Shown piece by piece: positions 16,796-25,906 of a DNA stretch of 64,000 bases. The stretch spans positions 1,984,001 to 2,048,000 of the forward strand of contig NC_014643.1 of the NCBI RefSeq assembly GCF_000164695.2. The letters are read 5' to 3'. Positions within the stretch are counted from its first letter, which is position 1, and each line of letters begins with the position of its first letter. Under the pieces are notes generated by a model. The model worked only from the letters and a program-made list of their open reading frames with translations. It did not search any database and was not told where the DNA came from. The position numbers and the translations under genes are program-made. The DNA comes from Rothia dentocariosa ATCC 17931. Its GTDB lineage: Bacteria > Actinomycetota > Actinomycetes > Actinomycetales > Micrococcaceae.

Positions 16796-18280
16796 ATGCC
16801 AGACGTACTTTTAGACGTAGAAAACCATACATATTTTCAACAGTTAATGACGTATCGCCGGAAAGAGCTTGAAAGCCTAGACCAAGCGTACATCCCGGAA
16901 CCTTTTGAAAGTTCGACACCGTTTCAGTGGCGAATAAATGCGAAGTTGCAGGATGAAGAAGCCGAGCTGCTATTTGAGGAAAACCTGGAACCGGAAGAAC
17001 GGATACGCCAGGTGCGAGCCTATATTCGGTTATGTACCGCCCTTATTATGCGCTTTGCTGATCCTGCGGACCCTCTGATCGTTGAGGGACTAAAAACTTT
17101 GGGGGCTCCGCTTACTTTGTATTGCGTGACTAATCCGGAAGGAATGACGGAAACGTGGTGGAATGGGGGAGAACCCAGCGAAGAAATTGCCGATGTACTT
17201 CGTGCCGCAGGGGTCAGTTATACACCCGGTCAGCATTCCATGAGCTATGAGGACTTTACTCGTGGTATCGCAAAGAAGCGTAGGAGATGGCAGGGACGTC
17301 AGCGATTTGAACCTCGACGTGAATGCGCTATGGCGGTATCTTGCGGCATATGGCTTGTAACCCCTGTTGATGATTTTTGGCCTAACCACCTGCAAGATTT
17401 AGGGGATGAAACTCCGTATGGTCTGTGGGGCAAGGGTGATCCCGCAAAATTACGGATACTAACAGAGTATTTTCAGAAATGTGTTGCGGTCGTTGGTTCG
17501 CGCGATGCGAGTGTGTACGGGGCTGATGCAACATCATATTTAGTACATGAATTAGCGCAGAAGAGTCACATTATTATCTCCGGTGGGGCTTATGGCATTG
17601 ATGTGGCTGCCCATCGTGCTGCGCTTGCCGCAGGAAATTCTGCGGTTCCTACGATTGCGCTCATGGCTGGAGGCCTGGATCATTTCTATCCCGTGCAGAA
17701 CAGTGAGATTTTGCACCGTATTGTGGAGGAAGGCCTTATTCTGAGCGAAGTATCTATTGGAAATACACCCACACGGTGGAGATTCCTAGAGCGTAACCGT
17801 CTTATTGCAGCCCTTTCACACGACATTGTGGTGGTAGAAGCACGTTGGAGGTCGGGCGCCCTCAACACCGCCCGGCACGGACTTGAAATCGGACGGGAAC
17901 TTTGGGCTGTTCCAGGGAATATTAACTCTCCGAACTCTGTAGGTTGTCACAGGCTTATTCGGGATGGCTATGCTCGTATCCTGAGCGAGATACAAGATAT
18001 TCTGGAAGCTCGTGAAGGGTTCGATGCTCTGCAGGAAGAAAAGCAAAGTCATGATCACGAGCAAAGCACAGTTCTCGATACCATGTCGGAGGCGCAGGGA
18101 CGGCTTTGGGACATGATGTCCCCGCGGACCTATCGATCGGCGGAGGAGCTTGCGGGCCACATCGGCTTGCCTTTGCGCGGTACTATGGTAGAACTGAGCC
18201 AATTGGCGCAACAAGGTCTGGCAGAAACCGATGGGTTCGGGTGGCGTAAAATACGGCAGGCAGCTCGCTCAGCATCATAG
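16796..18280 (+). CDS. dprA: DNA-processing protein DprA
   Basis: Loads RecA on incoming single-stranded DNA during transformation; cytoplasmic. 494 residues, longer than the roughly 370 typical. The extra length is an N-terminal region (1-170) rich in charged helices. The Rossmann-like DprA core begins near YFQKCVAVVGSRDASVYG and includes IISGGAYGIDVAAHRAAL, GGLDHFYPVQN, SEVSIGNTPTRWRFLERNRLI and ELWAVPGNINSPNSVGCHRLI, all classical. Residues about 430-490 look like the C-terminal winged-helix domain. GAGAGA lies shortly before the ATG. It sits between the YifB gene and xerC, the usual Micrococcales order. Confidence 0.94.
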   Translation: MPDVLLDVENHTYFQQLMTYRRKELESLDQAYIPEPFESSTPFQWRINAKLQDEEAELLFEENLEPEERIRQVRAYIRLCTALIMRFADPADPLIVEGLKTLGAPLTLYCVTNPEGMTETWWNGGEPSEEIADVLRAAGVSYTPGQHSMSYEDFTRGIAKKRRRWQGRQRFEPRRECAMAVSCGIWLVTPVDDFWPNHLQDLGDETPYGLWGKGDPAKLRILTEYFQKCVAVVGSRDASVYGADATSYLVHELAQKSHIIISGGAYGIDVAAHRAALAAGNSAVPTIALMAGGLDHFYPVQNSEILHRIVEEGLILSEVSIGNTPTRWRFLERNRLIAALSHDIVVVEARWRSGALNTARHGLEIGRELWAVPGNINSPNSVGCHRLIRDGYARILSEIQDILEAREGFDALQEEKQSHDHEQSTVLDTMSEAQGRLWDMMSPRTYRSAEELAGHIGLPLRGTMVELSQLAQQGLAETDGFGWRKIRQAARSAS

Positions 18281-18340
18281 CTTAGTACATGGACTTGCTA
18301 ACCTCGTAGAAGAGATAGGGGCAGAAAGGAGGAAGGAGAA

Positions 18341-19411
18341 ATGACAGCAGCATTTTGGGATGATAATAAAGAGCTTTCAAAGACTTTACCTATGCCCGAT
18401 GCAGTTCTACCGGAAAGTTCATTAGCCCCTACCCTCCCCATATCAGCAGACCAGCAGGACTCCACCCCAGACCTTGCTCCCGCCTTATCTGGAGAAGTAT
18501 TTTTACCTATTGTCGAGCATTTCGAACGTTATCTCAGGTACGAGAAGTATCGTTCCGAAGAGACTATCCGATCATACATATCTGATCTCTGCGGGTTTTT
18601 CGGCTTTATCGGACGACGGGGAATTAGCCGTGTTGAAGATGTAAACCTGCAGCTTATCCGTGAATGGCTGGGGTCTATGCACCTAAAACAAAATGCCAAG
18701 ACAACTGTAGCTCGACGTGGTTCGACCCTGCGCACTTTTTTCAGCTGGGCTCATGAGGAAGAACTCATCACAGAAAATCCTACCCGGGGAATGAGTACAC
18801 CTAAGCGTGACCGACATCTTCCTGCTGTCCTGAGCCAGGAACAGATGAGCTCCGTTTTGGACACTGTAGCATTGCGATGCCGCGAAAATCCGCAGGATAT
18901 CCGGATGCTGAGGCTTTGGGCTGTTCTAGAGGTTCTGTACTCATCGGGTATGCGTATCTCAGAACTTACAGGCTTGAATCTATCGAGTGTAGACCGAGCT
19001 AATAAGACGGTTCGCGTTATCGGTAAAGGTAATAAAGAACGTGTTGTACCATTGGGAACCCCCGCGATGAAAGTTCTTTCACAGTGGGTCAAAATAGGGC
19101 GCCCGTATTGGATAGCCAAAGGTTCACGCGATGTAACTGCCCTGTTTATAGGGCCACGCGGCAAACGTGCAAACCCTCGACAAATTCGTGAAGATATTAG
19201 CCGAATCCTACGTACACTTGAGAATACCGAGGTTTCAGGGGCACATGTCCTTCGTCATTCTGCTGCAACTCATCTTGTTGACGGAGGGGCAGATATTCGT
19301 ACCGTTCAAGAACTGTTAGGGCACGCATCGCTCTCAACGACACAGATCTATACCCATGTCTCCATGAAACGTTTAGCAGATACCTATATTCGTGCTCATC
19401 CGCGAGCTTGA
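18341..19411 (+). CDS. xerC: Tyrosine recombinase XerC
   Basis: Site-specific recombinase that, with XerD, resolves chromosome dimers at dif. 356 residues. The first 50 or so are a non-conserved Pro/Ser-rich extension absent from typical 300-residue XerC. Then come the SAM-like core-binding domain (about 53-145) and the catalytic domain with Arg205 (SSGMRISEL), His302-x-x-Arg305 (HVLRHSAATH), His328 (LGHASLSTTQ) and nucleophile Tyr337 (IYTHVS). GAAAGGAGGAAGGAG is a strong ribosome site just before ATG. The position after dprA supports XerC rather than a phage integrase. Confidence 0.93.
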   Translation: MTAAFWDDNKELSKTLPMPDAVLPESSLAPTLPISADQQDSTPDLAPALSGEVFLPIVEHFERYLRYEKYRSEETIRSYISDLCGFFGFIGRRGISRVEDVNLQLIREWLGSMHLKQNAKTTVARRGSTLRTFFSWAHEEELITENPTRGMSTPKRDRHLPAVLSQEQMSSVLDTVALRCRENPQDIRMLRLWAVLEVLYSSGMRISELTGLNLSSVDRANKTVRVIGKGNKERVVPLGTPAMKVLSQWVKIGRPYWIAKGSRDVTALFIGPRGKRANPRQIREDISRILRTLENTEVSGAHVLRHSAATHLVDGGADIRTVQELLGHASLSTTQIYTHVSMKRLADTYIRAHPRA

Positions 19412-19705
19412 TTGTACGGAAGCGGAAAAGGCTATTGAAGTTTTTCGTGTGCTTGCCCTGCGCGGTAAGCGAAAAATGATGACGTTACAAGAAGCAACTG
19501 ATACCTAGAAGGCATAAGATATCAAGACCAATATCCAGCGGAGCCTGTGGTGGGCGCTTATGGAATATACCGGCTAGGACAAAAGATGAGTAGAATATCT
19601 CTGGAGCGTTTATCATAATATGTGGCATTTTGAGCTACTCCGTACGATGATAAAGCGATAGAATACTATACGCGAGAGCGTCATGAGCTATTTGAAAGGT
19701 CAAGA
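19412..19705 (+). other. Intergenic region between xerC and fabD
   Basis: 294 bp. Two TAGAAT boxes (about 19591 and 19657) are candidate -10 elements for fabD. A short frame from about 19411 (reading AEKAIEVFRVLALRGKRK) has no start codon or recognisable family and may be a gene remnant or chance. Confidence 0.4.
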
Positions 19706-20605
19706 ATGTACGCTATTGTCTGCCCCGGTCAAGGATCTCAAAAAAAAGGCTTTCTCACTCCTTGGCTTGAGATGGTTGGAGTTCGGGAACACCTTGAGCG
19801 TCTCTCACAAGCAGCAGAGCTTGACCTTATCCATTACGGCACCGAAGCCGAGGAAGAAGCTATTAAAGACACCGCTATTGCACAGCCTTTGATTGTTGCT
19901 GCAGGTATTGTCACCGGGCGTCTAACGCTTGCTCGTCTAGGATCAGAGAATCTACTTTTCGCAGGGCACTCCGTAGGAGAAATTACAGCAGCTGCGCTTT
20001 CTGGAATTCTTAGCGATGAAGATGCTATGCGTTTTATTCGCGTTCGTGCTACCGGCATGGCCCAAGCCGCCGCTGCATCCCCAACCGGTATGGCAGCAGT
20101 CCTGGGCGGCGATGAAGAAGAGGTTCGTGAAGCAATTAAAGCGGCGCAGCTAGTTGCAGCCAACTCCAATGGCGGTGGACAAATCGTTGCAGCAGGCGCA
20201 CTTGACGCTCTTGAAAAATTCACTGAGAATCCACCGGCGCGTACTCGTGTTATTCCGCTTAAAGTTGCTGGTGCCTTTCACACAGAAGCTATGGCCCCGG
20301 TCGTGGAACCACTCAAGAAATTTGCAGACACGATCACGGTTGAAGATCCAAAGCACAAAATTTTGAGTAATCGCGATGGCTCTGCGGTCGCTTCCGGACA
20401 GGAATTTCTCGATTCTCTCGTCAAGCAGGTTACAAACCCTGTTCGGTGGGATCTGTGTATGGCTCAGATGTTGCAAGACGAAGTCACCGATATTATTGAG
20501 GTGACACCTGCAGGAACCCTCGTCGGATTGGCAAAACGCGCAATGCGTGGTGTACCTTTCACCGCCGTTAATGCTCCTGAAGACCTCGAAAAATTTGGTG
20601 TATAG
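19706..20605 (+). CDS. fabD: Malonyl-CoA:ACP transacylase
   Basis: Transfers malonyl from CoA to acyl carrier protein, supplying extender units for FAS-II. 299 residues with VCPGQGSQKKG at the N-terminus, the serine elbow FAGHSVGEITAAAL (nucleophile Ser89), and GAFHTEAM with the catalytic His near 196; the C-terminal VTPAGTLVGLAKR is also typical. GAAAGG precedes the ATG. It is the first gene of the fabD-fabH-acpP-fabF cluster. In many Micrococcales a PucR-type regulator precedes fabD; none is intact here. Confidence 0.95.
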   Translation: MYAIVCPGQGSQKKGFLTPWLEMVGVREHLERLSQAAELDLIHYGTEAEEEAIKDTAIAQPLIVAAGIVTGRLTLARLGSENLLFAGHSVGEITAAALSGILSDEDAMRFIRVRATGMAQAAAASPTGMAAVLGGDEEEVREAIKAAQLVAANSNGGGQIVAAGALDALEKFTENPPARTRVIPLKVAGAFHTEAMAPVVEPLKKFADTITVEDPKHKILSNRDGSAVASGQEFLDSLVKQVTNPVRWDLCMAQMLQDEVTDIIEVTPAGTLVGLAKRAMRGVPFTAVNAPEDLEKFGV

Positions 20606-20661
20606 GTTTAAGGCGTATCAAATCAGACCCACGAAGAAACAGCTCAAGGAACAGTAAACAC

Positions 20662-21687
20662 GTGACTACCCTCAAACAATATGAGAACAATCGTTACTCC
20701 CGCATTTTAGGCTATGGGGCTTCCCGTGGTGAGGTGATCGTTCATAATAACGATATCGTTGAAGCTATCAACTCGTCTGATGAGTGGATTAAGCAGCGTA
20801 CCGGGATTTCAACCCGACATCGAGCTAGCGAAAACCAAACCGTTAATGACCTTGCAATCGCAGCAGCTCATGATGCGCTCGCCAACTCACACGTGACGGG
20901 TGAACAGATTGATGCCGTTATTATCTCAACAATTTCCCATCCGTATGCTACTCCGTCACTAGCTGTTCTGGTTGCGGATGCCATTGGGTCTCGGTGTCCT
21001 GCTTACGATATTTCTGCGGCCTGCGCTGGCTTCTGCTACGGTATAGCTCAGGCAGATGCTATGGTTCGTTCTGGTATGGCGCAGAATGTTCTCGTGATAG
21101 GCGTTGAAAAACTTTCAGATTTTATAGATAATACGGAACGTTCTATCTCATTCTTGTTGGGAGATGGAGCGGGTGCGGCTGTTGTCAGCGTATCGGACGA
21201 ACCCGGCATCGCCCCGACTATTTGGGGATCAGACGGCTCTCGTTGGGGGACTGTCGGAATGACCCATTCCCTCCTCGATATCCGTAACCGTGACTTTGTC
21301 GTTAACCCTGTGCAGGAAGATGAAAAGATTTGGCCGACCCTGCGTCAAGATGGACCTTCAGTCTTCCGCTGGGCTGTGTGGGAAATGGCAAAAGTTGCAC
21401 AGCAGGCTTTAGAATCGGCAGGTATTACTCCGGATGAGCTGGGTGCATTAATTCCGCATCAGGCTAATGCTCGCATTATCGATCAGATGGCAAAAACCCT
21501 GAAATTGCCTGAAAATGTCGCTATTGCGCGAGATATTGCTGATGCTGGTAACACGTCTGCCGCCTCCGTTCCTTTGGCAGCGCATCGTCTTTTGCAGGAA
21601 CAGCCTGAACTTTCTGGAAAATTTGCACTACAGATTGGTTTTGGGGCCGGTCTTGCATATGCGGCACAGGTTGTTGTTCTTCCGTAA
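20662..21687 (+). CDS. fabH: Beta-ketoacyl-ACP synthase III
   Basis: Starts fatty-acid synthesis by condensing an acyl-CoA primer with malonyl-ACP; in Gram-positives with branched fatty acids it often prefers branched primers. 341 residues from a GTG start with AAGGA upstream. The Cys-His-Asn triad is visible: DISAACAGFCYG (Cys121), LIPHQANARIID (His near 265) and DAGNTSAASVPLA (Asn near 296). The substrate-loop segment KQRTGISTRHRA is typical. It follows fabD by 56 bp and precedes acpP by about 200 bp. Confidence 0.95.
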   Translation: MTTLKQYENNRYSRILGYGASRGEVIVHNNDIVEAINSSDEWIKQRTGISTRHRASENQTVNDLAIAAAHDALANSHVTGEQIDAVIISTISHPYATPSLAVLVADAIGSRCPAYDISAACAGFCYGIAQADAMVRSGMAQNVLVIGVEKLSDFIDNTERSISFLLGDGAGAAVVSVSDEPGIAPTIWGSDGSRWGTVGMTHSLLDIRNRDFVVNPVQEDEKIWPTLRQDGPSVFRWAVWEMAKVAQQALESAGITPDELGALIPHQANARIIDQMAKTLKLPENVAIARDIADAGNTSAASVPLAAHRLLQEQPELSGKFALQIGFGAGLAYAAQVVVLP

Positions 21688-21890
21688 GTTATCGAGATCA
21701 CTCTTAAGGTATCTGAATATACCTTTTATGAGATAGCTCAAATTCGTACCTGCAAACACTAGATTTTATAGTACGAATTTGAAAAACTCGGGGTTATTGT
21801 GTGAGATACTTACACAGACACGATAAACTCGATTATGCACATGCTCTTAACCAGGAGCGTGCTACCACTTCTATGACAAAGGAGCCCTTC

Positions 21891-22133
21891 ATGGCTAACA
21901 AAGAAGAGATCCTCGCAGGTCTTGCTGAGATTGTAAACGAAGAGACCGGTGTTGAAGTTGAAGATGTTCAGCTGGATAAGTCCTTCACCGAAGACCTCGA
22001 TATTGACTCTATCTCGATGATGACTATCGTAGTGAACGCTGAGGAAAAGTTCGAAGTTACTATTCCAGACGAAGAGGTCAAGAACCTCAAGACTGTTGGT
22101 GACGCAGTAGACTTTATCGCAAAAACAGCCTAA
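21891..22133 (+). CDS. acpP: Acyl carrier protein
   Basis: The 80-residue carrier of growing acyl chains in FAS-II. Phosphopantetheine is attached to Ser40 in EDLDIDSISMM. The helix-I residues EEILAGLAEIVNEETG and the acidic helix II match the family. AAAGGAGCCC lies just upstream of ATG 21891, which fixes the start; an ATG 18 bases further upstream (21873) is in frame but lacks this spacing. The protein is strongly acidic, as expected. It sits between fabH and fabF. Confidence 0.96.
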   Translation: MANKEEILAGLAEIVNEETGVEVEDVQLDKSFTEDLDIDSISMMTIVVNAEEKFEVTIPDEEVKNLKTVGDAVDFIAKTA

Positions 22134-22221
22134 ATTAGGCTGCCGACGGTGGGCGCGGGCAAGTAGCCGCGCCCACCTGTCTAGTTTCACCCTCCACCGA
22201 TATAACCAAGAAAGTGTGAAG

Positions 22222-23490
22222 ATGTCTCGAAAAGTGTTGGTGACCGGTCTCGGCGCAACCACTCCTATTGGCGGCGACGTCCCCACCACCTGGGCAAATG
22301 CGCTTACAGGCGTCTCGGGTATCACTAAAATTGATGAGCCCTGGGTAGAAGAATACAGCTTGCCTGTTTACATCGCTGGGCGCCTCGCAGAGCCTGCTCA
22401 CGAGTCAGAACGACTCACCAAAGTTGAAGCAAAGCGCTTAGATCCTTCAGGACAGCTAGCACTTATCGCTGCTCGTGAAGCCTGGGAGGATGCTGGTTTT
22501 TCGGGTTCCGACGCTGAATCCGCAGAAGAAGTTGATCCCTTACGCACCGGTGTAGCATTTGGTACTGGTATCGGTGGTGTGTGGACCCTGCTTGATGCAT
22601 GGGATACATTGCGTGAGAAAGGGCCTCGAAGGGTTCTTCCCATGACAGTTCCCATGTTAATGCCTAACGGCAACGCAGCCGCTGTGTCGATGAACCTGAA
22701 AGCGCGCGCCGCTGCTCAAACCGTCGTATCTGCCTGTGCTTCTTCAACGGAAGCTATGGAGCTGGGGGTCGATATGATTCGCACAGGTAAAGCAGATGTG
22801 GTTGTTGTCGGCGGTTCCGAAGCAGCAATTCATCCTCTTCCTTTAGCGGCCTTTGCGCGTATGCAGGCGTTGTCATCGCGTAACGATGACCCTGAAAAAG
22901 CCTCACGCCCTTATGATATGGATCGTGACGGATTTGTGATGGGCGAAGGTGCTGCGGCTATGATTCTTGAGTCAGAGGAGCATGCCCGAGCCCGTGGAGC
23001 GCGAGTCTATGCCGAGCTAGCAGGTACCGGTGTCTCTGCTGATGCCTTCCATATAACCGCTCCCGATCCTGATGCTCTAGGAGCCACACGAGCTCTGCGT
23101 GAAGCACTCAAAGATGGGGATATTGACCCTGCTACAGTTGTGCATATTAACGCACACGCAACCTCAACTCCTGCGGGGGATCTACCGGAAGCAACTGCTA
23201 TGCATGCTACTTTCGGTGAGCATACAAAGAATATTGCTGTTTCTGCAACCAAGTCTATGACGGGGCATCTTTTGGGTGGTGCAGGAGCCCTTGAAGCAGT
23301 GCTTACCGTATTGGCGATTTACAACCGCAAAGCTCCGGCTACTATTAATCTGGAAAACCAAGATCCGCAGATTGATCTTGACATTGTGACACAGGCACGG
23401 GAGCTTCCTGAAGGAGAGATTGTTGGTATCTCGAATTCCTTCGGCTTTGGTGGACATAACGCAGTCGTCGCGTTCCGTTCTGTTGAGTAA
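22222..23490 (+). CDS. fabF: Beta-ketoacyl-ACP synthase II
   Basis: The elongating condensing enzyme of FAS-II. 422 residues with the Cys-His-His triad: VVSACASSTEAMELG (Cys172), NAHATSTPAGDLPEA (His near 311) and KSMTGHLLGGAGALEA (His near 346). The C-terminal ISNSFGFGGHNAVVAF glycine motif is conserved. ATG 22222 is preferred over GTG 22216 because the AAGAAAG ribosome site is 7 bases from the ATG. A classical terminator follows and closes the operon. Confidence 0.95.
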   Translation: MSRKVLVTGLGATTPIGGDVPTTWANALTGVSGITKIDEPWVEEYSLPVYIAGRLAEPAHESERLTKVEAKRLDPSGQLALIAAREAWEDAGFSGSDAESAEEVDPLRTGVAFGTGIGGVWTLLDAWDTLREKGPRRVLPMTVPMLMPNGNAAAVSMNLKARAAAQTVVSACASSTEAMELGVDMIRTGKADVVVVGGSEAAIHPLPLAAFARMQALSSRNDDPEKASRPYDMDRDGFVMGEGAAAMILESEEHARARGARVYAELAGTGVSADAFHITAPDPDALGATRALREALKDGDIDPATVVHINAHATSTPAGDLPEATAMHATFGEHTKNIAVSATKSMTGHLLGGAGALEAVLTVLAIYNRKAPATINLENQDPQIDLDIVTQARELPEGEIVGISNSFGFGGHNAVVAFRSVE

Positions 23491-23510
23491 TTCTGCATAA
23501 TACTGCATTG

Positions 23511-23546
23511 GGGTCTTCTCAGGAATTACCTGAGAAGACCCTTTTT
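23511..23546 (+). terminator. Rho-independent terminator of the fab operon
   Basis: GGGTCTTCTCAGG (23511-23523) pairs perfectly with CCTGAGAAGACCC (23529-23541), followed by TTTTT. Confidence 0.92.
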
Positions 23547-23643
23547 GTATCTGTGTACAGCTGAAGCCACGAAAAACAGTGAGGTATGCATACTTAACGC
23601 AGCTGTCATATCTGAAAATACCGCGGGTAATAATAAAGGGAGG

Positions 23644-23667
23644 ATTCCCCACAGTTTTGTGGGGAAT
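23644..23667. terminator. Terminator hairpin after the GH25 gene
   Basis: A perfect 10-bp stem, ATTCCCCACA (23644-23653) with TGTGGGGAAT (23658-23667), and a 4-nt loop, 20 bp beyond the GH25 stop on the minus strand. Confidence 0.65.
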
Positions 23668-23687
23668 ATTAATGAGGAGCGATTATT

Positions 23688-25163
23688 TTACTTGTGCTTA
23701 TAGCGGTAGATAAACGCTGCCATCGCGCCCCGTTCAACAGGTTGCCAAGGACGGAAGGTGCCATCAGCCCAACCGGTAGCGATACCAGTACCTTTGAGCC
23801 ACATAATTTCTCGATAGAATTGATTGTTTGCTCCAACATCTGAGAAATTACGACCTGCGGGTACCGCTGGCTTCCCCGCGAAACGGTAGAAGAAAGCTGC
23901 CATCGCATCGCGGTTGACACTATCGTGCGGACGGAAGGTGCCATCAGCCCATCCGGTAGCGATACCTTGCTGATGCATCCAGACAATTTCGCGATAGAAC
24001 TGGTCTTGAGGCGCTACATCGCGGAAAGGTGAACGTGCTGGAAGATTAACCGGGGGAGAGCCAGCCATACGGTAGAAATAAGCTGCCATCGCAGCGCGTT
24101 CTACACCTGCGTCCGGTCGGAAAGTGCCATCCGGCCAACCGGTAGTAATTTTCTCGTTGGCTAACCATTCAATTTCTTTATAGAAAGGCGAGCTCTGCGG
24201 GACATCCCGGAACCGGGTCTTAGGAGCCGTTTCTACTCGGGGCGCGGGTTGAGGATGCCATGAACGGTTCTTTGCCCCCGCATTGGTGGCTAGTGCACGT
24301 AAATCGTGAACCGTACCCGGGAAGAAATTCGAGTCTCCAACGAAAGGTCCTTCAGAAGAGAACTGCCAGATATCGTAATTACCCCACCCAGCTGGCATAG
24401 GACCGGGATAGTAGTTGTAATTTGCCAGATGCAGGAGGTGGTTACCGAACTCTGTTGAGCCTACGCATTGCCTCCACCAGTAATTAGCGGTATAAATCAT
24501 AGGATATCGACCGGTGAGGCTGCGGTAGGTCTCCATGAAATCACGAATCCACCGAGTGAGATCGGCACTGCTCATGTTGTAGCAGGTGTTGCCAAGACTC
24601 GGATATGGGTTGTATTCAATATCGAGTAGGCCGGGCATTGTAATTCCGTCGTTACTCCATCCACCGCCATGTCTGACGAAATAGCGTGCCTGTTCAGCTC
24701 CAGAGGTGGAGCGTGGGTTGGCAAAATGATAGGCACCACGAATCATGCCCGACTGTGCGGAACCGTTGTATTGTTGAGCAAAGTAAGGGTTAGTGTAATA
24801 GTTACCCTCTGTTGCTTTTGTGTATGCAAAACGGGAGCCCATATTATATGCACGGTTCCAGTCTACATTTCCTTGGTATGAAGAAACGTCCATACCGAGG
24901 GTCCCACCTGTGGGAGTCCACATGGAAGTGGCATTAGGGGAGATCTTGCCAAGAGTTGAGGATTGCGACTCTGCAAGGCGAGCTCGCTCACCTGCACCCA
25001 TTGGAGTATTCATTTCCTCGTGAGCGGGAATTTGAGCTGTAGCAGAAGCATCAGAAGTATTTTCATGAGCTACTGCCGGGCTTATAGTCCCTAAAGCCAG
25101 CACCATAGCGCCAACGGCTGCTAGGGTCTTTGAAACAGACTTTTGCCGGTTAAAAAGTTTCAT
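23688..25163 (-). CDS. Secreted GH25 muramidase (lysozyme) with three SLH repeats
   Basis: Hydrolyses the MurNAc-GlcNAc beta-1,4 bond of peptidoglycan. 491 residues. Signal peptide 1-32 (MKLFNRQKS, hydrophobic core, SPAVAHE). The GH25 domain is about 86-298: LGMDVSSYQGNVDW (Asp92), FAYTKATEG, GAYHFANP and the catalytic LLDIEYNP (Asp181, Glu183). A Pro-rich linker follows, then three SLH-like repeats (about 322-491) with the pattern FYxEIxWLxxxxITTGWxDGTFRP. The repeats should tether the enzyme to its own wall, so a role in wall remodelling or attack on neighbours is possible. ATG 25163 has AGG about 7 bases upstream. The SLH units match those of the small protein at 1408-2166. Confidence 0.92.
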   Translation of the reverse strand: MKLFNRQKSVSKTLAAVGAMVLALGTISPAVAHENTSDASATAQIPAHEEMNTPMGAGERARLAESQSSTLGKISPNATSMWTPTGGTLGMDVSSYQGNVDWNRAYNMGSRFAYTKATEGNYYTNPYFAQQYNGSAQSGMIRGAYHFANPRSTSGAEQARYFVRHGGGWSNDGITMPGLLDIEYNPYPSLGNTCYNMSSADLTRWIRDFMETYRSLTGRYPMIYTANYWWRQCVGSTEFGNHLLHLANYNYYPGPMPAGWGNYDIWQFSSEGPFVGDSNFFPGTVHDLRALATNAGAKNRSWHPQPAPRVETAPKTRFRDVPQSSPFYKEIEWLANEKITTGWPDGTFRPDAGVERAAMAAYFYRMAGSPPVNLPARSPFRDVAPQDQFYREIVWMHQQGIATGWADGTFRPHDSVNRDAMAAFFYRFAGKPAVPAGRNFSDVGANNQFYREIMWLKGTGIATGWADGTFRPWQPVERGAMAAFIYRYKHK

Positions 25164-25607
25164 GTTTACCTGCAATTTTATTTAGTTGTGTATGTGAGAG
25201 TGATATATGTTGTGCATGATTTAAAAATGCGAAGAATATTTTTCGATTCTTAAAAATGCACTGCAGATCATGCTTCTCAAAGGAAGCGTGAACGAAGAGT
25301 ATTCTAAAGATAATTTCCTATAAATTTCAAGTATTCAACCCTTTGTAGTGCGTTTTTGCGGAAGTATGAGTATTTTTTAAGTGTCAAGTATTAAAATATC
25401 TGATACCCCAGGAGTAATATCGTTAAATTGTATGTTAAACCTCATATGTGGTGGAAAAGTTTATATTTTTCAATATAAACAGGCAAGGAGAAAATTACAT
25501 TCTATTTGAGAGTGCATAATGTCTAAATCACAAAATTAAGGGTAAAGAAATTGACATATCTTTAGCCCATACTGTGATAGCGCTGGTGCCTTCCTCAAGA
25601 CCTGCTT
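25164..25607. other. AT-rich intergenic region upstream of the GH25 and riboflavin genes
   Basis: 444 bp, strongly AT-rich, between divergent transcripts. It presumably carries the GH25 promoter. No gene, tRNA or clear repeat was seen. Confidence 0.5.
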
Positions 25608-25635
25608 TTGGCGATCTTGCGTGGTGTGCCATAAT
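25608..25635 (+). promoter_or_regulatory. Putative promoter of the riboflavin operon
   Basis: TTGGCG (25608-25613) and CATAAT (25630-25635) with a 16-bp spacer, the latter preceded by an extended-10-like TG. It lies about 10 bases before the FMN aptamer. Confidence 0.5.
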
Positions 25636-25645
25636 TGACCCGTAA

Positions 25646-25781
25646 TCGTGCTCCGGGGTCGGTGAAATTCCGAACCGGCGGTGACAGTCCGCGAACCGTG
25701 CGTATCAGTTATTGTGATGCTTACGGCCGAACCGGTGCAACTCCGGTACCGACAGTACAGTCTGGATGGTAGGCAGCACGA
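25646..25781 (+). promoter_or_regulatory. FMN riboswitch (RFN element)
   Basis: The P1 helix is TCGTGCT (25646-25652) with AGCACGA (25775-25781). Between them are the conserved RFN blocks: CGGGGTCGGTGAAATTCCGA, ACCGGCGGTGACAGTCCGCG, the GCCGAACCGGTGCAACTCCGG block, GTACCGACAGT and GTCTGGATGGTAGGCAGC. It senses FMN and should repress the ribM-ribD-ribEB-ribA-ribH transcript. About 125 nt separate it from the ribM start and would hold the expression platform. No obvious T-run terminator is visible there, so control may be at translation of ribM (inference). Confidence 0.96.
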
Positions 25782-25906
25782 GCAGAAAGCACGGGATGCG
25801 GTCACGGTATATATTCGAAACCGTTATCTAATGTTCCAGCAATTACTGGAATCAATGCATTTTGTTCTCCCCGGAGTCGCCGCAATGACGATGAAAAGGA
25901 GTAACA

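Noticed and set aside
18341..19411. Tyrosine recombinase as a mobile-element integrase
   Set aside because: Its neighbours (dprA upstream, fab genes downstream) are the conserved chromosomal context of XerC, and no attachment repeats are seen.
23688..25163. GH25 enzyme as a phage endolysin
   Set aside because: It has a Sec signal peptide and wall-binding SLH repeats and no holin, integrase or phage structural genes nearby.
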